A stretch of DNA of 64,000 nucleotides from Eubacteriales bacterium (GTDB taxonomy: Bacteria > Bacillota > Clostridia > Lachnospirales > Lachnospiraceae). How positions within the stretch are numbered: position 1 is the first letter of the stretch; each line of letters starts with the position of its first letter. Shown here piece by piece: positions 9,627 to 18,761 of the stretch. A program made the position numbers and the translations under genes. The DNA is taken from the NCBI GenBank assembly GCA_030524745.1, contig JAUNGC010000006.1:62001-126000 (forward strand). Direction: 5' to 3'. The notes under the pieces were generated by a model that was not told where the DNA came from, made no database searches, and saw only the letters and a list, made by a program, of their open reading frames with translations.

Positions 9627-9734
9627 AATATCCGGTGCCGGATACTCAATGATGTATCCGCGCCGGATTTTTTTTGTTACCGCAGGCAGGGAGCCGGACG
9701 CGGATATCTGTATACGCATTTTATTTGCATTTAT

Positions 9735-11135
9735 TTACATGTTTTCTGCATTTTCATCCACTTCATCGTAGTCAATTTCATCCCGGTTATTTGCATCCAG
9801 CCGGTTTTCCCATAAATAGTGGCGGGTTTCTTTGACTGCCACGCCGGAAAGAAGCAGCAGTGATATCAGATTGGGAAATGCCATAAGGCCGTTCATCAGA
9901 TCGGAGAAGGTCCAGACAATGCCGAGGGAGGACACCGCGCCGATGAAGAGAACGATGAGGAAAACGACCTTGTAGATCCATGTGACCTTTGAGCCGAAAA
10001 GGTATTCCGTGCTGCGTTCGCCATAGTAGGCCCAGCCAAGAATGGTGGTGAAGGCGAAAATACTCAGTGCAATCGTGAGAATGTAGCTGCCGATTCCGGG
10101 AAGTTGGGCGAAGGCGATCTGCGTCAGGGCGTCGTCCGCTGCGCTCTGAAACCGGTCCGGCACATGGAGAATGGAACTGACAATGACAATGCCGGTCATG
10201 GCGCACACGATGACGGTGTCCCAGAAAGTTCCTGTCATGGAAACAAGCGCCTGGCGGACCGGATTTTTAGTTTTGGCACAGGCTGCGGCGATAGGGGCGG
10301 TGCCCAGGCCCGATTCATTGGAAAAAAGTCCTCTTGCTACGCCGTAGCGGCAGGCGGTCAGGATCGTGCTGCCGATAAAACCGCCCGCAGCCGCCCGCGC
10401 CGTGAAAGCGGACTTGAGGATCAGGGCAACGGCGGGAAGAAGAAAGCTTCGGTTGATCCATAAAATGGTCAGACAGCCCAGAATATAAAACAGGGACATG
10501 AAAGGAACCAGCTTTTCACAGACGTTGGAAATTGTTTTGATGCCGCCCAGGATGACGACCGCGGCCAGAACTGTCACCACAAGGCCGCTGATGACGGGAT
10601 TTACATGAAAAGTGGTTTCTATGACGCCGGTAATGGCATGGGACTGAACGGTGCAGCCTGCTCCGAAGGTGGCGAATACGGTGAAAAGGGCAAAAATGAC
10701 GGCCAGCCATTTGCAGCGGAGACCGTTTTCGATGACATACATCGGTCCGCCCACGGTTTCTCCTTTGCCGTTTACAGTGCGGTATTTCACGGACAGCAGG
10801 GCTTCCGCATATTTGGTGGCGATGCCGAAAACGCCGGTGAGCCAGCACCAGAGCACAGCGCCGGGACCGCCCAGCGCGATGGCGGTGGAAACGCCGACGA
10901 TATTACCCGTTCCGATTGTAGCGGCCAATGCGGTGGCGAGGGCGCCGAATTGGCTGATATCGCCCTTTGCCCCTTTGTCGGGCGTGACCGACAGCCGGAT
11001 TGCACGGAAGGTGTGTTTCTGGATAAAACGCAGACGGAATGTCAGAAAAATATGAGTGCCGAACAGCAGCACGATCATCGGAACGCCCCAGATGAAATCG
11101 CTGCAGGTTTGTAAAATCTGTTCTAATGTTTCCAT
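9735..11135 (-). CDS. Sodium:alanine/glycine symporter (AGCS family)
   Basis: A 466-residue, roughly eleven-helix transporter of the alanine-or-glycine:cation symporter family. Family blocks are visible: GALATALAATIGTGNIVGVSTAIALGGPGA-type segment near residue 65-90, KYAEALLSVKYR, GGPMYVIENGL, and SNESGLGTAPIAAA near residue 275. It imports small neutral amino acids with sodium. The start lies behind AAGGGGGA on the minus strand. It is monocistronic, divergent from the MBL-merR pair. The exact substrate (alanine, glycine or serine) is not decidable by eye. Confidence 0.92.
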   Translation of the reverse strand: METLEQILQTCSDFIWGVPMIVLLFGTHIFLTFRLRFIQKHTFRAIRLSVTPDKGAKGDISQFGALATALAATIGTGNIVGVSTAIALGGPGAVLWCWLTGVFGIATKYAEALLSVKYRTVNGKGETVGGPMYVIENGLRCKWLAVIFALFTVFATFGAGCTVQSHAITGVIETTFHVNPVISGLVVTVLAAVVILGGIKTISNVCEKLVPFMSLFYILGCLTILWINRSFLLPAVALILKSAFTARAAAGGFIGSTILTACRYGVARGLFSNESGLGTAPIAAACAKTKNPVRQALVSMTGTFWDTVIVCAMTGIVIVSSILHVPDRFQSAADDALTQIAFAQLPGIGSYILTIALSIFAFTTILGWAYYGERSTEYLFGSKVTWIYKVVFLIVLFIGAVSSLGIVWTFSDLMNGLMAFPNLISLLLLSGVAVKETRHYLWENRLDANNRDEIDYDEVDENAENM

Positions 11136-11288
11136 GTTGATAATTCCCCCTTGAAAAAACAGTGAAGTCCGCAGCGCCTATTTTAACATAGTTATTTGCG
11201 GCAGACAAGGGAGTATGTGTCCGGAACAGGGGGGTAAATTCGCCCTTGCCCGACCGTGCGTCCCCTTGTATACTGAGGGTATCTTCAG

Positions 11289-11317
11289 TTGACAAAGATT
11301 TTTCCGGCGGGTAGGAT
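11289..11317 (+). promoter_or_regulatory. Promoter of the MBL-merR pair
   Basis: TTGACA (11289-11294), 17-base spacer, TAGGAT (11312-11317), about 85 bases before the MBL gene. Spacing is ideal for the housekeeping sigma factor. Confidence 0.6.
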
Positions 11318-11401
11318 AGAGGTAGTTGAGTGATGTGTTCCGGAAGGAAAAGAATCAGGATGAAAAATGTGGAATGTCATCAGAACAGGAGGTAGGTTAC
11401 G

Positions 11402-12184
11402 ATGAAGATTACCTGGCTTGGAACGGCAAGCATCCGGATAGAGGCGGAAGGGGAAAAAATCCTGTTTGATCCGTTTGTACAGCTTGTGGGCGGAGAAAAT
11501 CCGAACTGTATAGAGGACTTTTTACAGGATGACACGATTTGTATTACGCACGGCCATCTGGATCATCTGATGGAAGCGCCGGAATTTCTGGAGGAAGAGG
11601 GCGCTGGAGAAGCGACCGTATTTTGCGGCAGCGTGGCGGCGGATACGCTTTCAAAGCTGGTCATGGATACCAGCAATGTGGTGCGGGTCGAACCGGGAAC
11701 CTGTTTCAAAATAGGGAAAATAGCGGTAAAAGTGTGGGAAGGAAAACATGCGAAGCCGGGAACGGGAGAAAAAATCAAAAAGCTTTTTTCGCCGAGACTG
11801 TTCAGGCATTTTAAAAATGCGCTGGCGTTGGGATATCTGAATTTGAAATTCCCGGAAAAAGGACAGACGTACCTCTATGAACTGCAGGCGGAAGGAAAAA
11901 CGGTGCTTGTGATGGGCAGCCTTGGACTGAAAGAAGAAATCTCCTATCCGACGGGAGCCGATCTTTTGATTCTTCCTTTTCAGGGAAGCGAATATCTGGA
12001 GCAGGAAGCGTTGGAAGTAGTAGAAAGACTGCGGCCGAAACGGATTTTGCTGGATCATTTTGACGATGCCTTTCCGCCGGTATCAAGCAGCGTCGACACA
12101 AGGGGATTCAAAAAGCTGATGGACGAGCAGTTCCCGCAGATTCCCGTGGTGAAGCCGGTTGCCAAAAAAGCAGTGGAGATTTAA
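11402..12184 (+). CDS. MBL-fold metallo-hydrolase
   Basis: A 260-residue metallo-beta-lactamase-fold hydrolase of the UlaG/YtnP-like class. The N-terminus MKITWLGTASIRIEAEGEKILFDP is the family start, the metal motif is THGHLDH near residues 49-55, and LLDHFDDAFPP near the C-terminus resembles the final histidine motif. Substrate unknown. AGGAGGT lies before the ATG. The MerR gene follows 17 bases later, so the two are probably one transcript. Confidence 0.85.
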   Translation: MKITWLGTASIRIEAEGEKILFDPFVQLVGGENPNCIEDFLQDDTICITHGHLDHLMEAPEFLEEEGAGEATVFCGSVAADTLSKLVMDTSNVVRVEPGTCFKIGKIAVKVWEGKHAKPGTGEKIKKLFSPRLFRHFKNALALGYLNLKFPEKGQTYLYELQAEGKTVLVMGSLGLKEEISYPTGADLLILPFQGSEYLEQEALEVVERLRPKRILLDHFDDAFPPVSSSVDTRGFKKLMDEQFPQIPVVKPVAKKAVEI

Positions 12185-12201
12185 AACGGGAGACGGACCG
12201 C

Positions 12202-13017
12202 ATGAAGGATTTGTTTACGATCGGAGAGATTGCTTCTCTTTTTTCTGTTAATATCCGCACGCTGCGCTATTATGATGCGTATGGCATTCTGAAGCCGGAA
12301 AGGACGGACCCGGATACGGGATACCGCTACTATTCCACCCGGCAGTTTGAACGGCTTAACACCATCAAATATTTGCGGGCGCTGGATATGCCGCTTGAAA
12401 AAATCGCCCGCTTTTTTGAAAACAGGGATACGCAGGTGCTGCGGGGACTTTTGCAGGAGCAGAGGAAGGAAACGCAGGGAAAGCTGGAAAAACTGCACCA
12501 GATTGAAAGAAAACTGGAAAAAAGACTTTCCCAGTTGGACGATGCGGAATATGGGGAGCCGGACACCATTTCGCTGGTTCATTGCCCGGCGCGCAGCCTT
12601 GCTTTTTTAAAAAAAGAAATCCGGCCGGATGAAGATCTGGAATATCCGATCCGGGAACTGGATCAAAAAAGCGGTCTGGAATCCATGATATTTCTCGGAA
12701 AGGTCGGACTTTCCATCAGCCGGGCCCGCCTGATGGAGCGGCAATTTGACGCTTATGACGGCATTTTTGTGCTGGTGGAACAAGAAGACCGCTTTCAGGG
12801 AGAGGAAAGAACGCTGCCGGAAGGAGAGTATGTACAAATCCGCTTTTCGGGAACGCACCAGAACGCCGGAGCATATTATCAAAAGCTGTTTACTTATATG
12901 GAAGAAAACGGCCTTTCCTGTGCCGGGGATTCCGTCGAAGTGACACTGATCGATGCCGGATTTACGGATGATGAATCCAAATATGTGACACAATTGCAGA
13001 TTCCTGTGGCATTTTGA
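12202..13017 (+). CDS. MerR-family regulator with GyrI-like effector domain
   Basis: A 271-residue activator. Residues 1-75 form the MerR winged helix (FTIGEIASLFSVNIRTLRYYDAYGILKPE), a coiled-coil dimer helix spans about 80-120 (QEQRKETQGKLEKLHQIERKLEKRL), and the C-terminal ~145 residues resemble GyrI/BmrR-type ligand-binding domains that sense bulky, often toxic compounds. Two MATE exporter genes lie downstream, and the second has a MerR-type promoter at 14293-14323. Control of that exporter by this protein is a strong contextual inference, not proven. Confidence 0.87.
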   Translation: MKDLFTIGEIASLFSVNIRTLRYYDAYGILKPERTDPDTGYRYYSTRQFERLNTIKYLRALDMPLEKIARFFENRDTQVLRGLLQEQRKETQGKLEKLHQIERKLEKRLSQLDDAEYGEPDTISLVHCPARSLAFLKKEIRPDEDLEYPIRELDQKSGLESMIFLGKVGLSISRARLMERQFDAYDGIFVLVEQEDRFQGEERTLPEGEYVQIRFSGTHQNAGAYYQKLFTYMEENGLSCAGDSVEVTLIDAGFTDDESKYVTQLQIPVAF

Positions 13018-13194
13018 GGAAAAATCTGTTATAATCATAAACGGCTGTAGCGGCCAAAAATAGAAATACTTGTCAGCTTCAATGATTAAACCAGTCAGAT
13101 ACGCAGGCGCTATCTGTCGAAACAGCGTATAATCGGTGGGGGAGTCCCTTCGGTTATGCGCTTTTTATATGTTACGGAAAAGGAGAGAGAAAAC

Positions 13195-14257
13195 ATGCAG
13201 GAAATGAAAAAAGAAAATAAGATGGGCGTGATGCCGGTACCGCAACTGGTGCTTTCCATGTCTCTGCCGATCATGGTGTCCATGCTTGTGCAGTCGCTGT
13301 ACAACATCGTGGACGGCATATTTGTGGCGAGAATCAGTGAAGAAGCGCTGACCGCAACTTCGATTGCCTATTCGGCGCAGATTCTTCAGATCGCAGTTGC
13401 GGTCGGAACGGGAGTGGGCGTAAACGCTCTGGTTTCCAGGCGGCTTGGCGCGAAGGATTACGACGGCGTGAATCAGGCGGCGACCACCGGACTGTGGCTC
13501 ACGCTGATCAGTTCGCCTGTATTTGTGCTGTGGGGAATTTTCGGAACGGAAATCTTCATCCGGCAGTTCAGCCAAAATGAGGAAATTGTGGAGTTGGGAA
13601 CAAAATATCTGAGAATCTGTCAGATATTCAGTACGGGAATTTTTTTAGGAACGCTGACCCAGCGGCTTTTGCAGGCCACGGGACGCACTTTTTCCAGTAT
13701 GATGGCGCAGATGGCGGGCGCTGTGGTGAATCTCATTGACGGCGGTCGCTTTCTTCGGCGTGTATTATAAACTGCAGAGTTTTCTGTTTATGCCCATGAA
13801 CGGTCTCGGACAGGGAGCGCTTCCCATCGTAGGGTTTAATTACGGAGCCGGGAAAAAGGAGAGAATCAGGGAAACCTGTAAAGTTACCATCGGCGTCGGC
13901 GCGGCGATCGGACTGGCGGGTACGCTCATTTTTCTGCTTGCGCCCAAAGCGCTTTTACTGTGCTTCTCGGCAGGCGAGGGGATGCTGCTGATAGGAGTCC
14001 CTGCGATGCGCATTATATCGGTATCTTTTGTCTTTGCAGCGGTTACGATGATTTGCGGATATATCGTTTCCGGATTGGGAAACGGTACGGTCAATATGGT
14101 TGCGACTGCCATCCGGCAGCTGATCGTGCTGATCCCATGCGTATGGATTCTGGGAAAAGCGGGAGGCGGCAGCGTTATGTGGTATGCCTTCTGGATCTCG
14201 GAACTTTGCGCGTTCCTTTATGCGGCGATTTCCCTGAGAAAGGCGCTGCACAAATAA
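13195..14257 (+). pseudogene. MATE efflux gene broken by an internal deletion and frameshift
   Basis: The first part reads as the N-terminal half of a MATE drug/sodium antiporter (PQLVLSMSLPIMVSMLVQSLYNIVDGIFV, through QRLLQATGRTFSSMMAQMAGAVVNLI). At about 13737 the frame changes: TAVAFFGVYYKLQSFLFMPMNGLGQG, a C-terminal-half MATE motif, continues in the next frame to 14257. The two parts sum to about 350 residues against a usual ~450, so roughly 100 residues (about 300 bases) between helices 6 and 8 are missing, and the join is out of frame. In-frame translation from the ATG at 13195 (behind GGAGAGAG) stops at 13770. A sequencing error would explain the frameshift but not the missing length. 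Confidence 0.82.
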
Positions 14258-14292
14258 TTGAAGGAAAGCGCTTTTTCGCAGAAAGAAAGAAC

Positions 14293-14323
14293 TTGACCCT
14301 CCAGTTACTGGAGGGTTTATTTT
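14293..14323 (+). promoter_or_regulatory. MerR-type promoter/operator before the intact MATE gene
   Basis: TTGACC (14293-14298) and TATTTT (14318-14323) are separated by 19 bases, the stretched spacing diagnostic of MerR-activated promoters. The spacer holds a perfect inverted repeat, ACCCTCCAGT (14296-14305) and ACTGGAGGGT (14307-14316), around one central T. The MATE gene begins 36 bases downstream. The same hairpin and following T-rich run could also act as a terminator for the broken MATE gene, but the -35/-10 fit favours a promoter. Confidence 0.72.
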
Positions 14324-14358
14324 TTATGATGAAACCAAACGGATGGAGAGGATGGATT

Positions 14359-15699
14359 ATGAAAAACGAAAACTTACTGACGGAGGGAAATGTATTTAAG
14401 GTACTTTTGACATTTTCCGTTCCGTTTTTGATTGCGAACATCATTCAGGCGCTGTACGGCGCGGTGGATCTGATGGTAATCGGCTGGTATTGCCCGCCGG
14501 AGAGCGTAGCGGCGGTTTCCACGGGAACCCAGGTGACGCAGATCATCACCAGCATGGTGTCGGGACTGACGCTGGGCGGCACGATTCTGGTGGGAAAATA
14601 TACCGGAATGCAGAAGGAGGAAGAGACGAAAAAGGCCATCGGCACGACGCTGACTCTGTTTGCGGTCATCGCAATCGGACTTACCTTTCTCATGCTGGCC
14701 TGCGCGGATCCGATTCTGGCGGCGCTTAAGACGCCTTCTGAGAGCCTGACATATGCGAAGCAATATGTGACGATCTGCTTTTGCGGCATTTTTTTCATCT
14801 GCGGTTATAATGCCATCAGCGCGATTCTGCGGGGATACGGGGATTCCAGACGGCCCATGTATTTTGTGGCGTTGTCCTGTGCGCTCAATGTCATCGGGGA
14901 TGTGATCCTGGTGAAATTTTTGCGGATGGGCGTGTCAGGCGTGGCGCTTGCCACCGTTTTTTCCCAGGGGATCAGCATGATCTGTGCGGTCGTTTATTTA
15001 AACCGGAAAAAGTTTATATTCACATTCCGGCTGCGCAATTTCAGAATTGACAGGGCGCTGGCAAAGGAACTGGCGCGGACGGGAATTCCGATTTCCCTGC
15101 AGGAGTGCATGGTGCGGCTTTCCTTTTTATATCTGACTTCCGTGACGAACCGGCTGGGCGTGCATGCGGCGGCGGCGGTAGGCATTGCCAGCAAATATGA
15201 TGTGTTCGCAATGCTGCCCGCCACTTCCATTGCGAGCGCGCTGGCGGCGATCACGGCGCAGAATTACGGCGCGGGAAAACCCCGGCGGGCGCAGCAGTCC
15301 GCCGCAGCGGGCGTATGCTTTGCCTTTCTGGTTTCGGCGCTGTTCTGGGGATGGGCACAACTCTCTCCCGAAACCATGATCGGAATTTTTGACAGGGACA
15401 GCGAAATCATTGCGGCAGGAATTCCGTTCTTTCGCTCCTGCAGCTTCGATTATCTGGCCGTGGCCTTCGTTTTTCCGTTAAACGGATATTTAAACGGCCG
15501 GTCTAAAACGGTATTCACCATGATAAGCTGCTGCTTCGGGGCGCTGGCGCTGCGCATGCCGCTGATCCATTTCGCCTATACATACTGCCCGGACAATCTG
15601 TTTGCGATCGGCTGTATCGCGCCGGCAGTATCGGGCGTTATGGCGGTTTATACGCTGGTTTATGTGCTTCATCTGATAAAAAAGGATAAAAAATTATAA
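14359..15699 (+). CDS. MATE-family multidrug exporter
   Basis: A 446-residue, twelve-helix MATE antiporter, full length for the family. The opening LTEGNVFKVLLTFSVPFLIANIIQALYGAVDLMVIG and the repeated-half motif AITAQNYGAGKPRRA are typical of the DinF/NorM branch. I place the start at 14359 behind GGAGAGG; the open frame runs far upstream (to 13960) only because it overlaps the broken MATE gene in another frame. It expels cationic drugs or toxins using sodium or proton gradients. The MerR-type promoter just upstream implies induction by its substrate. Confidence 0.9.
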   Translation: MKNENLLTEGNVFKVLLTFSVPFLIANIIQALYGAVDLMVIGWYCPPESVAAVSTGTQVTQIITSMVSGLTLGGTILVGKYTGMQKEEETKKAIGTTLTLFAVIAIGLTFLMLACADPILAALKTPSESLTYAKQYVTICFCGIFFICGYNAISAILRGYGDSRRPMYFVALSCALNVIGDVILVKFLRMGVSGVALATVFSQGISMICAVVYLNRKKFIFTFRLRNFRIDRALAKELARTGIPISLQECMVRLSFLYLTSVTNRLGVHAAAAVGIASKYDVFAMLPATSIASALAAITAQNYGAGKPRRAQQSAAAGVCFAFLVSALFWGWAQLSPETMIGIFDRDSEIIAAGIPFFRSCSFDYLAVAFVFPLNGYLNGRSKTVFTMISCCFGALALRMPLIHFAYTYCPDNLFAIGCIAPAVSGVMAVYTLVYVLHLIKKDKKL

Positions 15700-15745
15700 A
15701 AAATCATAGAAAAAGGAAAAACCGGGTAAGGAATTGCTTTGCGGT

Positions 15746-15774
15746 TTGCGGTTTTTGCAATAACGTGTTATACT
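15746..15774 (+). promoter_or_regulatory. Promoter of the nucleotidyltransferase-galE operon
   Basis: TTGCGG (15746-15751), 17-base spacer, TATACT (15769-15774), followed by a ~150-base leader with no evident structure. Confidence 0.55.
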
Positions 15775-15925
15775 CTTAAAAAGAAAAGGGAGAGTTTGGA
15801 ATTCCCATGTGATGCTGCGGCCCGCTTTGCAGGTATGAAAAGTGAGCATTTAACATTTTAACAGATTTATGCAACATGACGGGATTGTATGGGAATGGCT
15901 TTCTGCGTAAAATAGGAGGGAACAC

Positions 15926-16843
15926 ATGGATAAACCAACATTAGTGATTCTGGCAGCGGGTATGGGAAGCCGCTACGGAGGATTAAAACAGATCGACCCT
16001 GTGGATGACAAAGGGCATAAGATCATCGATTTTTCCATTTATGACGCGGTCAGAGCGGGATTCGGCAAAGTCGTTTTCATCATTAAGAAGGAGAATGAGA
16101 AGGACTTTCGGGAGTGCGTCGGAGACGCTGTGAGCAAGCATGTGCCGGTGGAATATGTATTCCAGGAACTGACGAAGGTGCCGGAAGGATTTGTGATTCC
16201 GGAAGGCAGAGTGAAACCCTGGGGAACCGCGCATGCGATTCTGTGCTGCAAAGGTGTAGTCAACGAACCTTTCGCCGTGATCAATGCGGATGATTATTAT
16301 GGAAGAAGCGCTTATGAAGAACTGTACCGCTTCCTGACCACCCATGAGGATGATGAAAAATTCCGCTATGCAATGGTCGGCTATCAGTTGGGCAACACCC
16401 TGACGGAGAACGGTTCCGTGGCGCGCGGTGTGTGCGTGACGGATGAGGAAGGCTATTTAAAAGAGATCGCGGAACGGACCAAGATCGTCAGAACCGCCGA
16501 CGGCGCGGCTTTCACGGAAGACGACGGACAGACATGGACCGCGCTTTCTCTGGATACGCCCGTTTCCATGAATATGTGGGCATTTTCTCCCAGCATTTTA
16601 AATGAACTGGGCGCGGCGGTGGAAAAGTTCTTCGCAGAAGAGGTGGAGAAGAATCCGCTGAAATCCGAATGCTTTTTGCCGATTGAAGTGGATAAGCTGC
16701 TGAAGTCGGGAAAGGCCACTGTGGAAGTGCTTCATTCCGTAGACAAATGGTTTGGCGTGACCTATAAGGAAGATAAGCCTTTTGTGACGGAGTCCATCGC
16801 AAAGCTGAAAGAAGCCGGCGTTTATCCGGATGTGTTATGGTGA
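15926..16843 (+). CDS. Sugar-phosphate nucleotidyltransferase
   Basis: A 305-residue NTP transferase with the glycine-rich nucleotide loop LAAGMGSRYGGLKQ (residues 8-21) and the NADDYYG metal motif near 120-125. It should link a sugar 1-phosphate to a nucleotide, giving an NDP-sugar. The pairing with galE 40 bases downstream suggests UDP-glucose or UDP-GlcNAc metabolism for wall or exopolysaccharide. It is distinct from canonical GalU in length and loop details, so the sugar is left open. AGGAGGG precedes the ATG. Confidence 0.82.
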   Translation: MDKPTLVILAAGMGSRYGGLKQIDPVDDKGHKIIDFSIYDAVRAGFGKVVFIIKKENEKDFRECVGDAVSKHVPVEYVFQELTKVPEGFVIPEGRVKPWGTAHAILCCKGVVNEPFAVINADDYYGRSAYEELYRFLTTHEDDEKFRYAMVGYQLGNTLTENGSVARGVCVTDEEGYLKEIAERTKIVRTADGAAFTEDDGQTWTALSLDTPVSMNMWAFSPSILNELGAAVEKFFAEEVEKNPLKSECFLPIEVDKLLKSGKATVEVLHSVDKWFGVTYKEDKPFVTESIAKLKEAGVYPDVLW

Positions 16844-16883
16844 AAACAGACAATAGTCCCAGATGAAAATGGAGGAAAGTGCC

Positions 16884-17900
16884 ATGGCAATTTTAGTGAC
16901 AGGCGGAGCCGGTTACATCGGCAGCCATACGGTTGTGGAATTACAGAACGCAGGATATGACGTAGTGGTTCTGGATAATCTGTGCAATTCCAGCGAAAAG
17001 TCCCTTGCGAGAGTGGAGAAGATCACGGGAAAGAAGGTTCCTTTTTATAAGGCGGATATACTGGACCGGGACGCGCTCAATGATATTTTTGAAAAAGAGC
17101 AGATCGATTCCTGTATCCATTTTGCAGGTCTCAAGGCGGTGGGAGAATCCGTTGCAAAGCCCTGGGAATATTATGAAAACAATATAGCGGGCACGTTGAC
17201 GCTGGTGGATGTGATGAGAAAGCATGGCGTGAAAAACATCATCTTTTCTTCTTCCGCTACCGTTTACGGCGATCCGGCGATCATTCCGATCACGGAGGAA
17301 TGCCCGAAGGGACAGTGCACAAACCCTTACGGATGGACGAAATCCATGCTGGAGCAGATTCTGACGGATATCCAGAAGGCGGATCCGGAATGGAACGTGG
17401 TGCTGCTTCGCTACTTCAATCCGATCGGCGCGCATAAGAGCGGAACCATCGGGGAAAATCCAAACGGCATTCCCAATAACCTGATGCCTTATGTGACGCA
17501 GGTGGCCGTGGGCAAGTTAAAAGAACTCGGCGTATTCGGCAACGATTATGACACCCCCGACGGAACCGGCGTCAGAGATTATATCCATGTGGTGGACCTG
17601 GCAAGAGGCCACGTGAAGGCGTTAAAGAAGATAGAGGACAATTCGGGACTGAGCATTTACAATCTCGGCACAGGCAAAGGCTACAGCGTGCTGGATATCG
17701 TGAAAAACTTTGAAGAGGCCAACGGCGTGAAGATCCCTTATGCGATCAAACCCCGCCGCGCCGGCGATATCGCCACCTGCTATTCCGACGCGGGCAAGGC
17801 GAAGGCCGAACTGGGCTGGGAAGCGGAGTACGGCATTAAGGAAATGTGCGAGGATTCCTGGAGATGGCAGTCCAATAACCCCAACGGGTATGAAGACTAA
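16884..17900 (+). CDS. galE: UDP-glucose 4-epimerase
   Basis: A 338-residue short-chain dehydrogenase-type epimerase, normal length for GalE. The NAD loop is [11 protein letters not shown] (from residue 5), the catalytic pair appears as SSATVYG and the Y-x-x-x-K motif in [11 protein letters not shown], and the sugar-binding RYFNPIGAH block is intact. It interconverts UDP-glucose and UDP-galactose. I start at 16884, eight bases after GGAGG; the ATG at 16863 lies before that site. It ends just before a strong terminator. Confidence 0.94.
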   Translation: MAILVTGGAGYIGSHTVVELQNAGYDVVVLDNLCNSSEKSLARVEKITGKKVPFYKADILDRDALNDIFEKEQIDSCIHFAGLKAVGESVAKPWEYYENNIAGTLTLVDVMRKHGVKNIIFSSSATVYGDPAIIPITEECPKGQCTNPYGWTKSMLEQILTDIQKADPEWNVVLLRYFNPIGAHKSGTIGENPNGIPNNLMPYVTQVAVGKLKELGVFGNDYDTPDGTGVRDYIHVVDLARGHVKALKKIEDNSGLSIYNLGTGKGYSVLDIVKNFEEANGVKIPYAIKPRRAGDIATCYSDAGKAKAELGWEAEYGIKEMCEDSWRWQSNNPNGYED

Positions 17901-17916
17901 TAAAAGAAATGGTGCG

Positions 17917-17948
17917 AGGCGCGCTGCTTTTGGCAGAGCGCCTTTTTT
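17917..17948 (+). terminator. Rho-independent terminator after galE
   Basis: AGGCGC (17917-17922) pairs with GCGCCT (17938-17943), followed by TTTTT. Confidence 0.75.
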
Positions 17949-17949
17949 C

Positions 17950-17988
17950 GTAAGAAAACCGTAAGTTTTTCATGAAAAACTTTGTAAG
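17950..17988 (+). promoter_or_regulatory. Candidate response-regulator binding region
   Basis: GTAAG occurs three times (17950, 17961, 17984), the first two spaced 11 bases as in OmpR-family direct repeats. A perfect 20-base palindrome (17963-17982, AAGTTTTTCATGAAAAACTT) lies between. The site is 75-115 bases before the response-regulator start, consistent with autoregulation. Confidence 0.4.
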
Positions 17989-18062
17989 ATGTCCGGGATA
18001 TGATAATATCGTCAGTAGACAAAACCGTTTTTTGAAACGGATGAGGGTGAAGGAGCGGGAAA

Positions 18063-18761
18063 ATGAACGAATGTGTGCTGGTGGTGGATGATGACAGAGA
18101 GATCGTGAAGGCGATCGCCATACTTCTGGAAAAGGAAGGCTATGAGGTATTGAAGGCGTACGACGGCCTGCAGGCGTTGGATACGCTGATGAATCATGAG
18201 GTGCGGCTGATATTGCTGGATGTGATGATGCCGAAGCTGGACGGGCTTTCCACATTATTAAAAATCCGGGAAAAGCGGAATCTGCCTGTCATCGTGCTGA
18301 GCGCCAAAAGCGAAGACACCGATAAGGTGCTGGGGCTTTCCATGGGGGCGGACGACTATGTGACCAAACCCTATAACCCCCAGGAACTGACGGCGCGGGT
18401 GAAAAGCCATCTGCGCCGGTATACGAGCCTGGGCGGCATCCATGAGCAGTCCGGCCGGGAAGAAATTGAAAACGGCAGGCTTGTCTATAACGGACCGGAG
18501 CGCACGCTTTATGCGGACGGAGAGCCGGTGAAGCTGACCGCCACGGAATTGAAGATCGTGGAACTTTTCATGCGCAACCTGGGCCGGGTTTTTCCTGCGG
18601 AAGAGATTTACCGCAGGGTCTGGGAGGAAGAAGCCTACGCGCCGGAAAATACGGTCATGGTGCACATCCGCCGCATTCGTGAAAAGATCGAACTGAACCC
18701 GAAGGAACCGGAATATGTAAAGGTGGTGTGGGGCATTGGATACAAAATGGAAAAAAAGTAA
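18063..18761 (+). CDS. OmpR-family response regulator
   Basis: A 232-residue regulator. The receiver domain spans 1-118 with the acidic pocket VVDDD (7-11), phospho-acceptor D53 in LLDVMMP, and the K in DYVTKPYNP near residue 104. A winged-helix DNA-binding domain (about 135-230) ends with VKVVWGIGYKME, the usual OmpR/PhoB close. It receives phosphate from the kinase that overlaps its 3' end. Targets are unknown, though the palindrome upstream suggests self-control. Confidence 0.94.
   Translation: MNECVLVVDDDREIVKAIAILLEKEGYEVLKAYDGLQALDTLMNHEVRLILLDVMMPKLDGLSTLLKIREKRNLPVIVLSAKSEDTDKVLGLSMGADDYVTKPYNPQELTARVKSHLRRYTSLGGIHEQSGREEIENGRLVYNGPERTLYADGEPVKLTATELKIVELFMRNLGRVFPAEEIYRRVWEEEAYAPENTVMVHIRRIREKIELNPKEPEYVKVVWGIGYKMEKK

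Noticed and set aside
13960-14358. N-terminal 133-residue extension of the intact MATE frame
   Set aside because: It overlaps the C-terminal half of the broken MATE in another frame and gives nonsense sequence; a good ribosome site supports the start at 14359.
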